A DNA stretch of 64,000 nt, from assembly GCA_963578475.1 (NCBI GenBank), contig CAUZCL010000012.1:1-64000 (forward strand). The letters are read 5' to 3'. Made by a program: the position numbers and the translations under genes. Shown here piece after piece: positions 33,926 to 43,016 of the stretch (within the stretch, counting starts at the first letter, position 1; each line of letters begins with the position of its first letter). The notes beneath the pieces are model-generated. The model saw nothing but the letters and a program-made list of their open reading frames with translations, searched no databases and was not told the origin of the DNA. The DNA is from SMYC01 sp963578475. GTDB lineage: Bacteria; Acidobacteriota; Vicinamibacteria; Marinacidobacterales; SMYC01.

Positions 33926-35113
33926 ATGAGATCGGAGGACGGCGCCGTCGGCATCGTCGAGACCCAGTATCTCGACCTCCCCGAGCCGCTCGCCCTGGAT
34001 TGCGGGAAAGAGCTCTCCCCGGTCCGGATCGCTTTTGAGACCTACGGCACCCTTTCGCCGAGCAACGACAACGTTATCCTCGTTTGTCACGCGCTGAGCG
34101 GCGACGCCCACGCAGCGGGCTATGCCGCACATCCGACAGGCGAGAGTGCTCGCGACAGCTTTCGCGCCGACGAGCGGGACGCTGAGAAAAAGGCGGGTTT
34201 GGGCTGGTGGAACGGAATGATCGGTCCGGGGAAAGCCTTCGACACGGAAAAGTACTTCGTCGTGAGCACGAATCTGATCGCTGGCTGCCGTGGCTCAACG
34301 GGGCCTTCATCCGAAAACCCCGCCACCGGCCGGCCCTACGGGTCCGACTTCCCCGTCATCACCGTCGCCGATATGGTCCGGGCAGAACGGGCTTTTTTGA
34401 AAGAGCTCGATATCGACGAGCTTTTCGCTGTCGCGGGCGGCTCGCTCGGTGGGATGCAAGCCCTCGAGTGGGCCATTCTGTATCCCGATGCCGTCCGAGC
34501 CATCATCCCCATCGCAAGCACGCACGCAATCAATCCCCAGGGTGTCGCGTGGAACGCCATCGCCCGCAACGCCATCATCACCGACCCCGACTGGCAAGAC
34601 GGTCATTATTACAGGACCAGCCGCGAGCCCCGCACGGGTATGGCTGTGGCGCGGATGGTCGGCCACATCACTTATCTCTCCGCGGCCTCGATGAAGGCGA
34701 AGTTCGGACGACGCCTCCAAGAAGAAGGCGATGTTTCTTATAGCTTGACGGCTTCCGATTTCGAGGTGGAGAGCTATCTTCATCACCAAGCCGACAAGTT
34801 CGTCAAGCGGTTCGACGCCAATACCTACATCTACACGTCCCGAGCCTTGACCTATTTCGACCTAGCAAGACAATACGGCGAAGGCAGCCTCGAAAGTGCT
34901 GTCGCGGAGATTCAGGCCAAGACACTTCTCATCTGTTTCAGCTCGGATTGGCTCTACCCGCCAGAGAACTCAGAGGCACTGGCCGCCGCTCTCACGGCAA
35001 ACGACAAAGACGTCGAGCTGCACGTCATCGATGCACCCTACGGGCACGATTGTTTCCTGCTCGAAGAGGCGCGGCAGACCCCGATGATCCGAGATTTTCT
35101 AGCCCGCCAATAG
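33926..35113 (+). CDS. metX: homoserine O-acetyltransferase
   Basis: 395 residues, normal for MetX. GAGGAAA six bases before the ATG. The alpha/beta-hydrolase catalytic triad is visible: nucleophile Ser173 in AGGSLGGMQALEW, Asp in SSDWLYPP and His in YGHDCFL; NLIAGCRGSTGPSS is the family hallmark. It acetylates homoserine for the methionine pathway. It opens an operon with metY 13 bp downstream. Some MetX homologues are succinyl-specific; the residue set was not resolved here. Confidence 0.93.
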   Translation: MRSEDGAVGIVETQYLDLPEPLALDCGKELSPVRIAFETYGTLSPSNDNVILVCHALSGDAHAAGYAAHPTGESARDSFRADERDAEKKAGLGWWNGMIGPGKAFDTEKYFVVSTNLIAGCRGSTGPSSENPATGRPYGSDFPVITVADMVRAERAFLKELDIDELFAVAGGSLGGMQALEWAILYPDAVRAIIPIASTHAINPQGVAWNAIARNAIITDPDWQDGHYYRTSREPRTGMAVARMVGHITYLSAASMKAKFGRRLQEEGDVSYSLTASDFEVESYLHHQADKFVKRFDANTYIYTSRALTYFDLARQYGEGSLESAVAEIQAKTLLICFSSDWLYPPENSEALAAALTANDKDVELHVIDAPYGHDCFLLEEARQTPMIRDFLARQ

Positions 35114-35126
35114 GAGGCGTATCACC

Positions 35127-36443
35127 ATGGAAGAACCTCGTGCTTTCGGCTTCGAGACCCGGCAAGTCCATGCGGGTCAAAGGCCAGAGCCTAATACCGG
35201 CGCCCGTGCCGTCCCGATCTTTCAGACAACGAGCTACGTCTTCGAAGATCCGGAATCCGCGGCCGCTTATTTCAACCTCAAGGAATACGGAAACACTTAT
35301 TCCCGCATCATGAACCCGACGGTCGCGGCTCTCGAAGAGCGCGTCGCCAATCTCGAAGGCGGCTGCGGCGCGGTGGCCTTCGCCAGCGGCATCGCAGCTC
35401 AAGCGGCCGCATTTTTCACGATGCTCGAGCCAGGCGACCACGTGGTCGCATCCAGTGCACTCTATGGCGGCAGCGTCAATCAGCTCAAACACTATTTCCG
35501 CAAGATGTCCGTAGAGCTCAGCTGGGTCGACCCCGACGATCTCGACGCTTGGAAAGGCGCCGTCAAGGACAACACGAAGCTTCTCTTCGGCGAGACGATC
35601 GGCAACCCGGGCGGGAACGTGCTCGACATCGACGCCATTGCGCGTATCGCTCACGAGCACGACATGCCGCTCATGGTCGACAGTACGTTCGCAACGCCTT
35701 ATTTGTGCTGCCCGATCGAATGGGGTGCTGACATCGTCGTCCACTCCGCGACGAAGTTCATCGGCGGCCACGGCACGAGCATCGGCGGTATTGTCGTAGA
35801 TTCGGGCGAGTTCAACTGGTCGAATGGCCGCTACCCCGTCGTCGCAGATCCATCACCTGCCTATCACGGTCTCTCCTTTCACGAGACCTTCGGCACCTAT
35901 GGCTACTGCATGAAGCTCCGTGCCGAAACATTGCGCGACCTCGGCGCGGCGATGAGCCCCTTCAATGCGTTCTTGTTCCTGCAAGGTCTCGAAACGTTGT
36001 CCCTTCGGATGGAGCGGCATGTCGAGAACGCGCTCGCGGTCGCAAAATATTTGGAGGCCCACCCGATGGTCGAGCGCGTCACCTTTCCAGGGCTCGCGGG
36101 GAGCCGCTACAAGCCGCTCGTCGAGAAATATCTTCCGAAGGGCGCGGGCGCGGTCTTCTCGTTCGATTTAAAGGGTGGCCGTGTCGAGGGCCAAGAGTTT
36201 ATCCGCGGCGTAACGCTCTGGTCGCACCTCGCCAATGTCGGCGATTCCAAAAGCTTGATCATCCACCCGGGGAGCACGACCCACCGGCAGCTCAGCGACG
36301 AAGAGCTCCAGGCCGCGGGCGTCCGCGCCGGCACCGTAAGGCTCTCGGTGGGCACCGAGAGTATCGACGACTTGCTCTGGGACCTCGACCAAGGCTTCGA
36401 GTCGGTAAAGAAGGTCGGAGCGAAGGAGGTTGTCGGCGCATGA
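35127..36443 (+). CDS. metY: O-acetylhomoserine aminocarboxypropyltransferase (sulfhydrylase)
   Basis: 438 residues, PLP-dependent Cys/Met-metabolism family. SRIMNPTVAALEERVA, SSALYGGSV and the PLP lysine in VVHSATKFIGGHGT are present, with the long insertion typical of MetY rather than MetB. It makes homocysteine directly from O-acetylhomoserine and sulfide. An AGGAGG-like site precedes the ATG. Directly follows metX; the ATGA overlap couples it to the CoA-binding gene. Confidence 0.93.
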   Translation: MEEPRAFGFETRQVHAGQRPEPNTGARAVPIFQTTSYVFEDPESAAAYFNLKEYGNTYSRIMNPTVAALEERVANLEGGCGAVAFASGIAAQAAAFFTMLEPGDHVVASSALYGGSVNQLKHYFRKMSVELSWVDPDDLDAWKGAVKDNTKLLFGETIGNPGGNVLDIDAIARIAHEHDMPLMVDSTFATPYLCCPIEWGADIVVHSATKFIGGHGTSIGGIVVDSGEFNWSNGRYPVVADPSPAYHGLSFHETFGTYGYCMKLRAETLRDLGAAMSPFNAFLFLQGLETLSLRMERHVENALAVAKYLEAHPMVERVTFPGLAGSRYKPLVEKYLPKGAGAVFSFDLKGGRVEGQEFIRGVTLWSHLANVGDSKSLIIHPGSTTHRQLSDEELQAAGVRAGTVRLSVGTESIDDLLWDLDQGFESVKKVGAKEVVGA

Positions 36444-36928
36444 GCGGCTTTGACATCACGCGTTACCAGAACACCGAAACGATCCAGAACGTTGTTCACA
36501 ATTCGAAGACGGTTGCCGTCGTCGGGCTCTCGGCCAACATTCTGCGCGCAAGCTTCTTCGTCGGCTTCTATCTCAAGCGCCACGGTTACAAAGTCATCCC
36601 GGTGAACCCGCTGGAGCCTGCGATCCTCGGCGAGAAGTGTTATCCGAGCCTGAAGGACGTGCCCGTCCCGATCGATGTCGTCAACGTCTTCCGCGCTCCG
36701 GCAGCTCTTCCGGGTATCGCGGAAGAAGCTGTGTCCGTGAAAGCGAAGAATCTCTGGTGCCAGTTCAGCGTGATCAACGAGGAAGGCGGGCGCATTGCCG
36801 AGGACGGCGGTGTATCCGTGATCATGGACCGCTGTTTCAAGGTCGAGCACGCGCGCTATGTGGGCCGAATGCACTGGCTCGGGTTCAACACGAACCGGAT
36901 CACGTCGGTTCGCAGCGGCTTGCAGTAA
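36440..36928 (+). CDS. CoA-binding (Rossmann) domain protein
   Basis: 162 residues matching the YccU-like CoA-binding family: TVAVVGLSANILRASFFVG, KVIPVNPLEPAILGEKCYPSL, and VNVFRAPAALPGIAEEAV, ending with a catalytic-looking MDRCFKVEHAR segment also usual in the family. It binds an acyl-CoA or nucleotide in the cytoplasm; precise role unknown. Coupled to metY (4-bp overlap) and to the next gene (TAATG), so possibly linked to acetyl-CoA use by MetX. Confidence 0.88.
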   Translation: MSGFDITRYQNTETIQNVVHNSKTVAVVGLSANILRASFFVGFYLKRHGYKVIPVNPLEPAILGEKCYPSLKDVPVPIDVVNVFRAPAALPGIAEEAVSVKAKNLWCQFSVINEEGGRIAEDGGVSVIMDRCFKVEHARYVGRMHWLGFNTNRITSVRSGLQ

Positions 36929-37623
36929 TGTGGCTCTTGATGGCCTTGCAGCTCGCTACGACTCCTGGAATCTATGACCTCACGCTGGACCGGGAAACAC
37001 GCGCTCCTGTTCTCTACTCTCTCTCCGTTTCCGAGGGTTTCGATCCGGACGAACCACGGCCGCTCGTCATAGCGCTCCACTTCGCCGGCAAGAACCGCGC
37101 GCATTTCGGCCGCGGGATCTTGACAGGCCTCGTCGAGCCAGGCTTGCGTGAGCTCAGTGCCATCATCGCCGCCCCAGACAGTCCAGGCCAAGGGTGGACC
37201 AGCACGGACAGCGAACGAGCCGTTCTCGACCTTCTCGACTTCCTCACGAAGAGCTACCGCATCGACCCGGAACGGGTCGTTCTCACCGGTTACAGCATGG
37301 GCGGCATGGGCACGTGGACTATCGCAAGCCGACACCCCGACCGCTTCACCGCCGTCGTGCCGATGGCAGGAGCTCCGCGAAACGTGCCGGAGGACAAGCT
37401 GCGCGTCTTTACCAAACTGCCGCTCTACGCCATCCATTCGAGCATCGATAGCGTCGTGCCCCTCGAGCCCACCAAGACGGCCATCGAGCAGCTGCGCACC
37501 TGGAACGCGGCCGATGTCGCGCTCGTGATCTTAGACGGCGTAACACATTACAACGTCCCGGGATACACCGAATATCCGCGCGAAGCCGCCCGATGGCTAG
37601 AAAAAGTGTGGCGATGGGACTAA
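36928..37623 (+). CDS. alpha/beta-hydrolase, esterase/phospholipase-like
   Basis: 231 residues. TGYSMGGMGTW carries the nucleophile Ser in GxSxGG; an Asp follows in SSIDSVVP and the His in GVTHYNVPGY. The layout matches the dienelactone hydrolase/LpqC-type poly-ester esterases. The hydrophobic start (MWLLMALQLA) could be a signal peptide or just core. Last gene of the metX operon, with a 1-bp overlap; substrate unknown. Confidence 0.82.
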   Translation: MWLLMALQLATTPGIYDLTLDRETRAPVLYSLSVSEGFDPDEPRPLVIALHFAGKNRAHFGRGILTGLVEPGLRELSAIIAAPDSPGQGWTSTDSERAVLDLLDFLTKSYRIDPERVVLTGYSMGGMGTWTIASRHPDRFTAVVPMAGAPRNVPEDKLRVFTKLPLYAIHSSIDSVVPLEPTKTAIEQLRTWNAADVALVILDGVTHYNVPGYTEYPREAARWLEKVWRWD

Positions 37624-37696
37624 TTTCTTGCCAGCCTGATGGGTTATTGCTGATCTTCGTTGGGAACGCTCCCACAAAAAGATAACCAAACCGGAT

Positions 37697-37720
37697 GCTG
37701 CAGGCTTTGCAGCTTTCTGT
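37697..37720 (+). terminator. weak hairpin after the metX operon
   Basis: GCTGCA (37697-37702) pairs with TGCAGC (37708-37713), loop GGCTT, followed by TTTCTGTGTG. A short stem and broken T-run make it a tentative terminator; another small hairpin (TGGGA-ACGC-TCCCA) lies near 37652. Confidence 0.35.
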
Positions 37721-37752
37721 GTGTTTGTAGCAAAGGAGCGACAAGACTCAAC

Positions 37753-37983
37753 ATGGCTAAGAAAGTGACGAAGCAATCCACGACCAAAAAGAAGACCACG
37801 CCGCGCAAGCCGCGGCGGACGACCAAGAAAACTGAAACGCCGGTAACAGAGGCGAAAACAACAGAGATTCCTCAAGACGCCATCCGGCTGCGTGCTTTCG
37901 AGCTCTACACGAGCGGCATCAACTCCAGCAATCCGGATGCGGACTGGCTCCAGGCCGAGCAAGAGCTCCACGCCGCGTCTTGA
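37753..37983 (+). CDS. DUF2934 protein with Lys-rich N-terminus
   Basis: 76 residues from the ATG at 37753. The first half is Lys/Thr-rich and probably disordered (TTKKKTTPRKPRRTTKK). The second half carries the DUF2934 motif: IRLRAFELYTSG, then ADWLQAEQELH. Function unknown; the family is common in Acidobacteriota and Proteobacteria and often lies beside nucleic-acid-related genes. Confidence 0.75.
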   Translation: MAKKVTKQSTTKKKTTPRKPRRTTKKTETPVTEAKTTEIPQDAIRLRAFELYTSGINSSNPDADWLQAEQELHAAS

Positions 37984-38070
37984 TCCACCGATGACCGGAC
38001 GAAGCCGGGGGCCGCCTAGGGCTGGGAACGTTTTACAGCTACGGTAGCGACCCGGCTCTCACGCTTCGCT

Positions 38071-38655
38071 TCATGGTGGAGCTTCTGGGAGCCACCAACG
38101 GGACATTTCCATCTCGATAGCATCGAACGGCCCGGCCCGCACAGCATCGTCTCCGACGACAGTCTTCACCAGAACCCAGTTTCCTTCCGTCAAGCGATAG
38201 ACCTCGAGTAGCTTGGATACAGGATTCAGCAGCCACACATGCGAAACGCCTTCCCTGGCGTAGATGCGGAGTTTCCGTCCGCGGTCGACGGACTCGGTGC
38301 TGGGCGAGATCACTTCGCAAAGCCAATCCGGCGCGACATCGAACCACGGCGCGTCGGGGAGCTCCGAAACACGCTCACGGCGCCAGCCCGCGATGTCGGG
38401 CACGACCACGTCCTCATCGAAGTGCAGCTCGGGTTCTTCCAGAAACCACCACCCTCCCGGGCTCTCACCTCCGCCACCAGGACGATCGAATTGGCTCACG
38501 ACATCCGCACCGAGGATCGAGGCCGCGCGCGCATGTCGGACGGCAGATCGCGGGCTAGTAAAGAGTTCTCCGCCCAGGATCTCGGCAACGAGATGGTCGG
38601 GAGCCGACAAGACATCCTCGTACCGAGCGGCCTTTCGCTGAACCGTGGAGCTCAT
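38071..38655 (-). CDS. Uma2-family endonuclease-fold protein (DUF820)
   Basis: 194 residues. The PD-(D/E)xK core is visible as VVVPDIAGW, then LCEVISPSTESVDRGRKL with the Glu and Lys positions, followed by HVWLLNPVSKLLEVYRL. Uma2 proteins are numerous in cyanobacteria and acidobacteria; nuclease activity is predicted by fold and biological role is unknown. Isolated between the DUF2934 gene and mnmA on opposite or separate transcripts. Confidence 0.85.
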   Translation of the reverse strand: MSSTVQRKAARYEDVLSAPDHLVAEILGGELFTSPRSAVRHARAASILGADVVSQFDRPGGGGESPGGWWFLEEPELHFDEDVVVPDIAGWRRERVSELPDAPWFDVAPDWLCEVISPSTESVDRGRKLRIYAREGVSHVWLLNPVSKLLEVYRLTEGNWVLVKTVVGDDAVRAGPFDAIEMEMSRWWLPEAPP

Positions 38656-38676
38656 GCCCTAGGCTACCATGAGTTT

Positions 38677-39726
38677 CTAGCCGGCGATCGTCGCACCGCC
38701 TAGACAGATGTCCCCGTCGTAGAAAACGGTGAACTGCCCGGGCGCGACACCCGGTTCGCCTCTATCGAGGTGCACCCGCGCGCCGTCCTCGTTGAGCTCG
38801 ACATCCGCATCGAAGAGCGCGCGTCCGTGCCGGACCCGCACTTGCAGCTCGCGGGTCGACGGCGGACCCGCAATCCAATGAAGCTTTTCGACACGGTAGC
38901 GGTCCTTGGCCGACTGCTCCAACTGGTCCGCGTGGGCGACATAGACGATGTTCTGCTCGAGGTCTTTTTGCTGCACGAACCAAGGGCCGTGCGATAGACC
39001 GAGCCCCTGCCGTTGGCCGATCGTGTGGAACCAGTAGCCTCGATGCGTGCCGAGGATTTTCCCGCTACCGAGCTCGCGGATGTCGCCTTCTCTCTCTCCG
39101 AGGTGATGGCGCACGAACTCGCTATATTTGATCTTCCCTAGAAAACAGATGCCCTGGCTATCTTTGCGCGCCTGATTCGGCAAATCGAGCGCGGCGGCGC
39201 GCTCGCGTACTTCGGACTTCTGGAGCGCGCCAATCGGAAACGATGCGCGCTGCAGCTGTTCCTGGAACATGTGCGACAAGAAATATGTTTGGTCCTTGAA
39301 CGGATCGACACCCTTTTTGAGGAGGACACCACCATTGGCCGGCTCGAGCCGGGCATAGTGCCCCGTCGCCACCCGCTCGAAGCTAGCGTCGATCTCGTCG
39401 AAGAACGCGCCGAACTTTATCCGCTGGTTGCAGAAGATATCGGGGCTCGGGGTGCGGCCGGCGTGCAGCTCGTCGATGGTGTACTGCACGACGCGTTCCC
39501 AATATTCCTTTTGCAACGAGCGTATCTCTAGAGGTACCTCGAAGCGATCGCAGACCGCGCGGGCGAGCTCGAGGTCTTCCTCCCACGGGCACTCGCCGAG
39601 ATAAGCGAGCTCGTCCTCGAGCCACACCTTGAGGTAGAACGCGGTGAGGTCGTGCCCCTCCTCTTTCAGAAGGCTCAGCGCCACCGAGCTGTCCACACCC
39701 CCGGATAGCAAGACCGCGATTTTCAT
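38677..39726 (-). CDS. mnmA: tRNA-specific 2-thiouridylase
   Basis: 349 residues from the ATG at 39726. ATP-pyrophosphatase loop SGGVDSS at 8-14, catalytic Cys99 in DIFCNQRIKFG and the second Cys194 in SQGICFLGKI, plus VATGHYAR and the C-terminal beta domain. Catalyses s2U34 formation in tRNA-Lys/Glu/Gln. An in-frame ATG 24 bp upstream is not conserved. Intact, as expected for a near-essential gene. Confidence 0.95.
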   Translation of the reverse strand: MKIAVLLSGGVDSSVALSLLKEEGHDLTAFYLKVWLEDELAYLGECPWEEDLELARAVCDRFEVPLEIRSLQKEYWERVVQYTIDELHAGRTPSPDIFCNQRIKFGAFFDEIDASFERVATGHYARLEPANGGVLLKKGVDPFKDQTYFLSHMFQEQLQRASFPIGALQKSEVRERAAALDLPNQARKDSQGICFLGKIKYSEFVRHHLGEREGDIRELGSGKILGTHRGYWFHTIGQRQGLGLSHGPWFVQQKDLEQNIVYVAHADQLEQSAKDRYRVEKLHWIAGPPSTRELQVRVRHGRALFDADVELNEDGARVHLDRGEPGVAPGQFTVFYDGDICLGGATIAG

Positions 39727-39778
39727 GCCCTCATAATAGCGGATAGCCAATAGCCCGCTTGCTCTCCTACAATGTCAG

Positions 39779-40072
39779 CCAACGAACGAGCTCGGCATTC
39801 GTATGGCCCTTGGCGCGCGGGGAGCCGACGTCCTCGTCCTCGTCGTGCGCTAGGGGCTCGGCTTAGTCGCGGTCGGTCTCGCGCTCGGAATCGTGGGCGC
39901 TCTCGCGGCAGCACGGGTGATGACAGGACTTCTGTTCGGCGTCCGCGCCACTGATCCGCTGACGCTCGTCGCCGTCACCCTGTTTCTCGTAATCGTCGCG
40001 CTTCTCGCAAGCTACTTGCCAGCTCGACGCGCAACGCGGATCGCGCCGGTGACGGCATTGCGCCATGAGTAA
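39779..40072 (+). pseudogene. C-terminal fragment of a MacB/ADOP-type ABC permease
   Basis: TNELGIRMALGARGADVLVL, then an in-frame TAG at 39851-39853 where family members have Gln or Glu, then GLGLVAVGLALGIVGALAAA, MTGLLFGVRATDPLT, and ASYLPARRATRIAPVTALRH ending at 40072. These are the last two transmembrane helices of FtsX-like permeases. The upstream part is absent. Confidence 0.8.
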
Positions 40073-40084
40073 AGGGGCGACTTA

Positions 40085-41653
40085 CTAGCTTCGGATCGCG
40101 AAGCGACGATAAGCGGTTACCATCTCGCGGGCGCGGACGTCCCAGTCGAAGTGCTCGACCGCCACGGCGCGCAATCGCCCGTGGGTCTCTTCGTCGGGGA
40201 AATCCGTCAACAAATTGCAAACCCGATCGATCATACCGTCCACGCGCTCGGCCGGAGCAAATGGTAGGCGAAGTCGGTCGACCAGCTCCCTTCTAAAGAA
40301 AAGCTCGAGTTGATCTAGTCCGTCGGCGAACCCGCTGAAATCAGAAACGAGAGGGAGGACACCGGCCGCAAGCGACTCCATCAGAACCAGAAGATAGGCT
40401 TCGGGCACGACGGAGGGAAAGATGGTGAGGTCGACGCACGGCATGACGAACTGCAACAACGCATGTGGAAGTCGCCCGAGAAAGTGAACGTGTTCTTCGA
40501 AGCCGGGATGAGTAGGCACCGCGCCCGAAAGCCCCTCCCATCTACCGGAAAGCTCGCTGCGATCGAGGTCGAAGCCGCGTTCGACGAGATACTTGAACAA
40601 TTCCTGCCGGCCGGCCGCGCACGCATGGACGAGAGCCTCGAGAACCTCGCGATAAGCGCCGCTCCCAACGATGACGAGATGTGTATCCGAATGCTCGTGC
40701 AAGATCGCAGGTAGTGCGCACAAAAGCGTTTAGATTTCCTTCCCGGCCGTAAGCGCACCGACAAAAAGCAGCACCCGGCCTTCATCCCAAGGCATGCGCG
40801 CGATCTTCTCCTTCACTTGCTCGTCGGGAGCGGCCTGGTCATACGCTCCGCGGTACTCCGTCACGGCATCGAGCTCTCCCCGTTCGAGCCGATCGACGAG
40901 CTCGCGGGACTGAGCGATCGTCTTGCCTCCGCGAAGCCCCTGGACCCGATACACCGTCTCCTTACGCTCCGAGCGGGTAACGGGACGAAACAACGAGGTG
41001 TTAACGCCCACGCCCACGATGGTGCTCTTCGCCAATAGTGCGTCACGCTCCTCGGGATACAGCTCGAGAATGCGACCGAGCACCCCCTGGTTCCCACAGA
41101 TGATGCCCCTCGCCGCACCAAGCGCGAACGCGGCGTGGCGGCGATAGCGGTCGACTCTTCGGATGGTGTACTCGATGGAGCTGCCGTGAGGAAACACGAT
41201 GAACGGATGCGACGTGTCGGCAAGAACGCATGGCTGCCATACGAGATGGTTGGCGTGCACGAGCTCGACGGGGTGCTCGCCCAAAACGAGGTCGACGAGC
41301 CACACGCTCTCCGCGTGATAGGCGGAGAGCTCGTCATCCGTCAGCGACTCGAAGGCTTTCACGTTTCCGGCGCGTTGTTTGTCGGTGACGTAAACGGGTC
41401 GCACCGCTCCGTTCGCAAGCTGGTGCAGCGTTACGCCTTCGTCTCCGACGTCACGCGAGAAGAGCTGTCGGCTCTTTCCTGACGCATCCCAGGCAAAAGC
41501 GCGCGCTACGTGCGGGATAGCCGCCGGATGGGGCTCGCGGCACAGGACTTGGACGTCATGGCCGTGCCGTGCCAGCGCCCGCGACAGATAGCGCGTGTAC
41601 TCGTTGCTGCCCGAGCCCGTGAGCTCGAAGTCATGAAAGATAGCGAGCCGCAT
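40085..41653 (-). pseudogene. GT4-type glycosyltransferase interrupted by one in-frame stop
   Basis: A continuous frame of about 520 residues from the ATG at 41653 is broken only by TAA at 40730-40732, at GKEI-stop-TLL, where relatives have GKGIQTLL, so one C-to-T change (CAA to TAA) explains it. N-terminal half: AIFHDFELTGSGSNEYTRYL and PHGSSIEYTIRR. C-terminal half: VDLTIFPSVVPEAYLLVLME with the GT-B E-x7-E motif. A TTG at 40723 could restart the second half. Product would have been a nucleotide-sugar-dependent glycosyltransferase. Confidence 0.8.
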
Positions 41654-41689
41654 CCGTTCGTCCGTTTCCAAAGATTGTGGAACGAGTGT

Positions 41690-41758
41690 ACCGGCCAGCC
41701 GCTCGCCCGTCTACGGCAACGCGACGCAGATTGCGCCAGAGACCCCGTTGCGGTATGA
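41690..41758 (+). pseudogene. second ABC-permease tail fossil
   Basis: Reads NATQIAPETPLRYE-stop, equivalent to RATRIAPVTALRHE-stop of the fragment at 39779-40072. The two permease tails flank the glycosyltransferase in the same orientation. Confidence 0.6.
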
Positions 41759-41765
41759 GTGAGGG

Positions 41766-42227
41766 GTGAGTGAAGATCACGCAGGCATCCGATTTCCACC
41801 GCCGTTCATTGACTTGAGCTTTCTCGCCGCTGGGCTGCTGCGCTCCCGCATGCGCCCTCTCACCGTCGTGCCAAACTCTTACACGACAGCGCTCGGGATC
41901 GCTTTCGTCCTCATCGCGATCGCGATCAGTGTCTCCGGCTTCCGCGAGCTGCGCCGCCACGAGACGACGATCCGACCCGATCAGCCGATCTCGACGATCG
42001 TGAACAGCGGGCCCTACCGATTCACGCGCAACCCGCTCTATGTGGCGCTCGCGACGCTCTATGTCGGAATTGGCCTCTGGACGAATAGCTTGTGGGTGAT
42101 TCTGCTGCTCGTGCCGCTACTCTTCGTGATGACCCGCCAAGTCATCGCGCGCGAAGAAGCCTATCTCGAGCGCGCCTTCGGTGACACCTATCTCAACTAC
42201 AAGTCCCAGGTTCGGCGCTGGCTCTAG
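41766..42227 (+). CDS. isoprenylcysteine/phospholipid methyltransferase-like membrane protein
   Basis: 153 residues from a GTG at 41766. Three to four transmembrane segments and the ICMT/PEMT signature: VNSGPYRFTRNPLYVALATL (SAM-binding G-x-RNP-Y) and a C-terminal REEAYLERAFGDTYLNYKSQVRRW. It is predicted to methylate a small or membrane substrate with SAM. Start is 7 bp after the permease-tail fossil; no clear operon partner. Confidence 0.85.
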   Translation: MSEDHAGIRFPPPFIDLSFLAAGLLRSRMRPLTVVPNSYTTALGIAFVLIAIAISVSGFRELRRHETTIRPDQPISTIVNSGPYRFTRNPLYVALATLYVGIGLWTNSLWVILLLVPLLFVMTRQVIAREEAYLERAFGDTYLNYKSQVRRWL

Positions 42228-42233
42228 AAGGCG

Positions 42234-43016
42234 TCAAAGTTTCGCGGCCCGAGCGCGACAGACTCCACGCTCACTCCCCCTGAAAAACGTCGCCATTTTC
42301 GCGGCGAGCTCGCCTTCCAAACCATCCAATTCGGAAAGGGCTTGCTCCAATGACCGCTTCTCGCGAAAGAGAGCCCGATAGGCACCCTTCAACGTCTTGA
42401 TCTCTTCCGCGGCAACGCCGGCGCGTCGAAGCCCGACCGTATTGAGCCCAATGACTCTAGCCGGAACGCCGTCGACGGTCACGAATGGCGGCACGTCGAG
42501 ATTCACTTTGGAGCCACCGCCAACCATCGCGAGCTCGCCAACGCGCGTGAACTGATGAATCACTACGCCGCCCGAGATGAAGGCTTTGGGTCCGACGCGG
42601 ATGTGCCCACCTAGCGTCGTAGAGCTCGCGATGATGACGTCCTCTCCAATGTCGCAATCATGAGCGACGTGCCCGTAGCTCATAATGAAACAATTGCGCC
42701 CGATCCGGGTGACGCCATCCTCTTGCGCGCTTCGATGGATCGTGGCGAACTCGCGGATCGTCGCACCGTCCTCCACGACCGCATAGCTTCGAGCGCCACT
42801 GAATTTTAGGTCCTGGGGTAGTCCGCCGAGCACCGCCGCCTCGTTGACCGTCACGTTCTTTCCGAGACGTAGTCCGGTCTTTAGCACCGCGTGTGCGCCG
42901 ACCGCGGTGCCTTCGCCAATCTCGACATCGGCTTCTACGACCGCGTAGGGACCAATCGTAACGTTCTCGCCGAGGCGAGCGCCGTTGTCGATGATGGCGG
43001 TCGGGTGAATGGCCAT
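42234..43016 (-). CDS. lpxA: acyl-ACP:UDP-N-acetylglucosamine O-acyltransferase
   Basis: 260 residues of left-handed beta-helix hexapeptide repeats (IHPTAIIDNGARLGENVTIG and following), the catalytic His in SYGHVAHDCDIG, and the C-terminal helical domain (GLNTVGLRRAGV). First step of lipid A biosynthesis in the cytoplasm, so the organism makes LPS. Unlike the usual lpxD-fabZ-lpxA cluster it follows a LeuA-like gene immediately (0-bp gap). Confidence 0.95.
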   Translation of the reverse strand: MAIHPTAIIDNGARLGENVTIGPYAVVEADVEIGEGTAVGAHAVLKTGLRLGKNVTVNEAAVLGGLPQDLKFSGARSYAVVEDGATIREFATIHRSAQEDGVTRIGRNCFIMSYGHVAHDCDIGEDVIIASSTTLGGHIRVGPKAFISGGVVIHQFTRVGELAMVGGGSKVNLDVPPFVTVDGVPARVIGLNTVGLRRAGVAAEEIKTLKGAYRALFREKRSLEQALSELDGLEGELAAKMATFFRGSERGVCRARAAKL

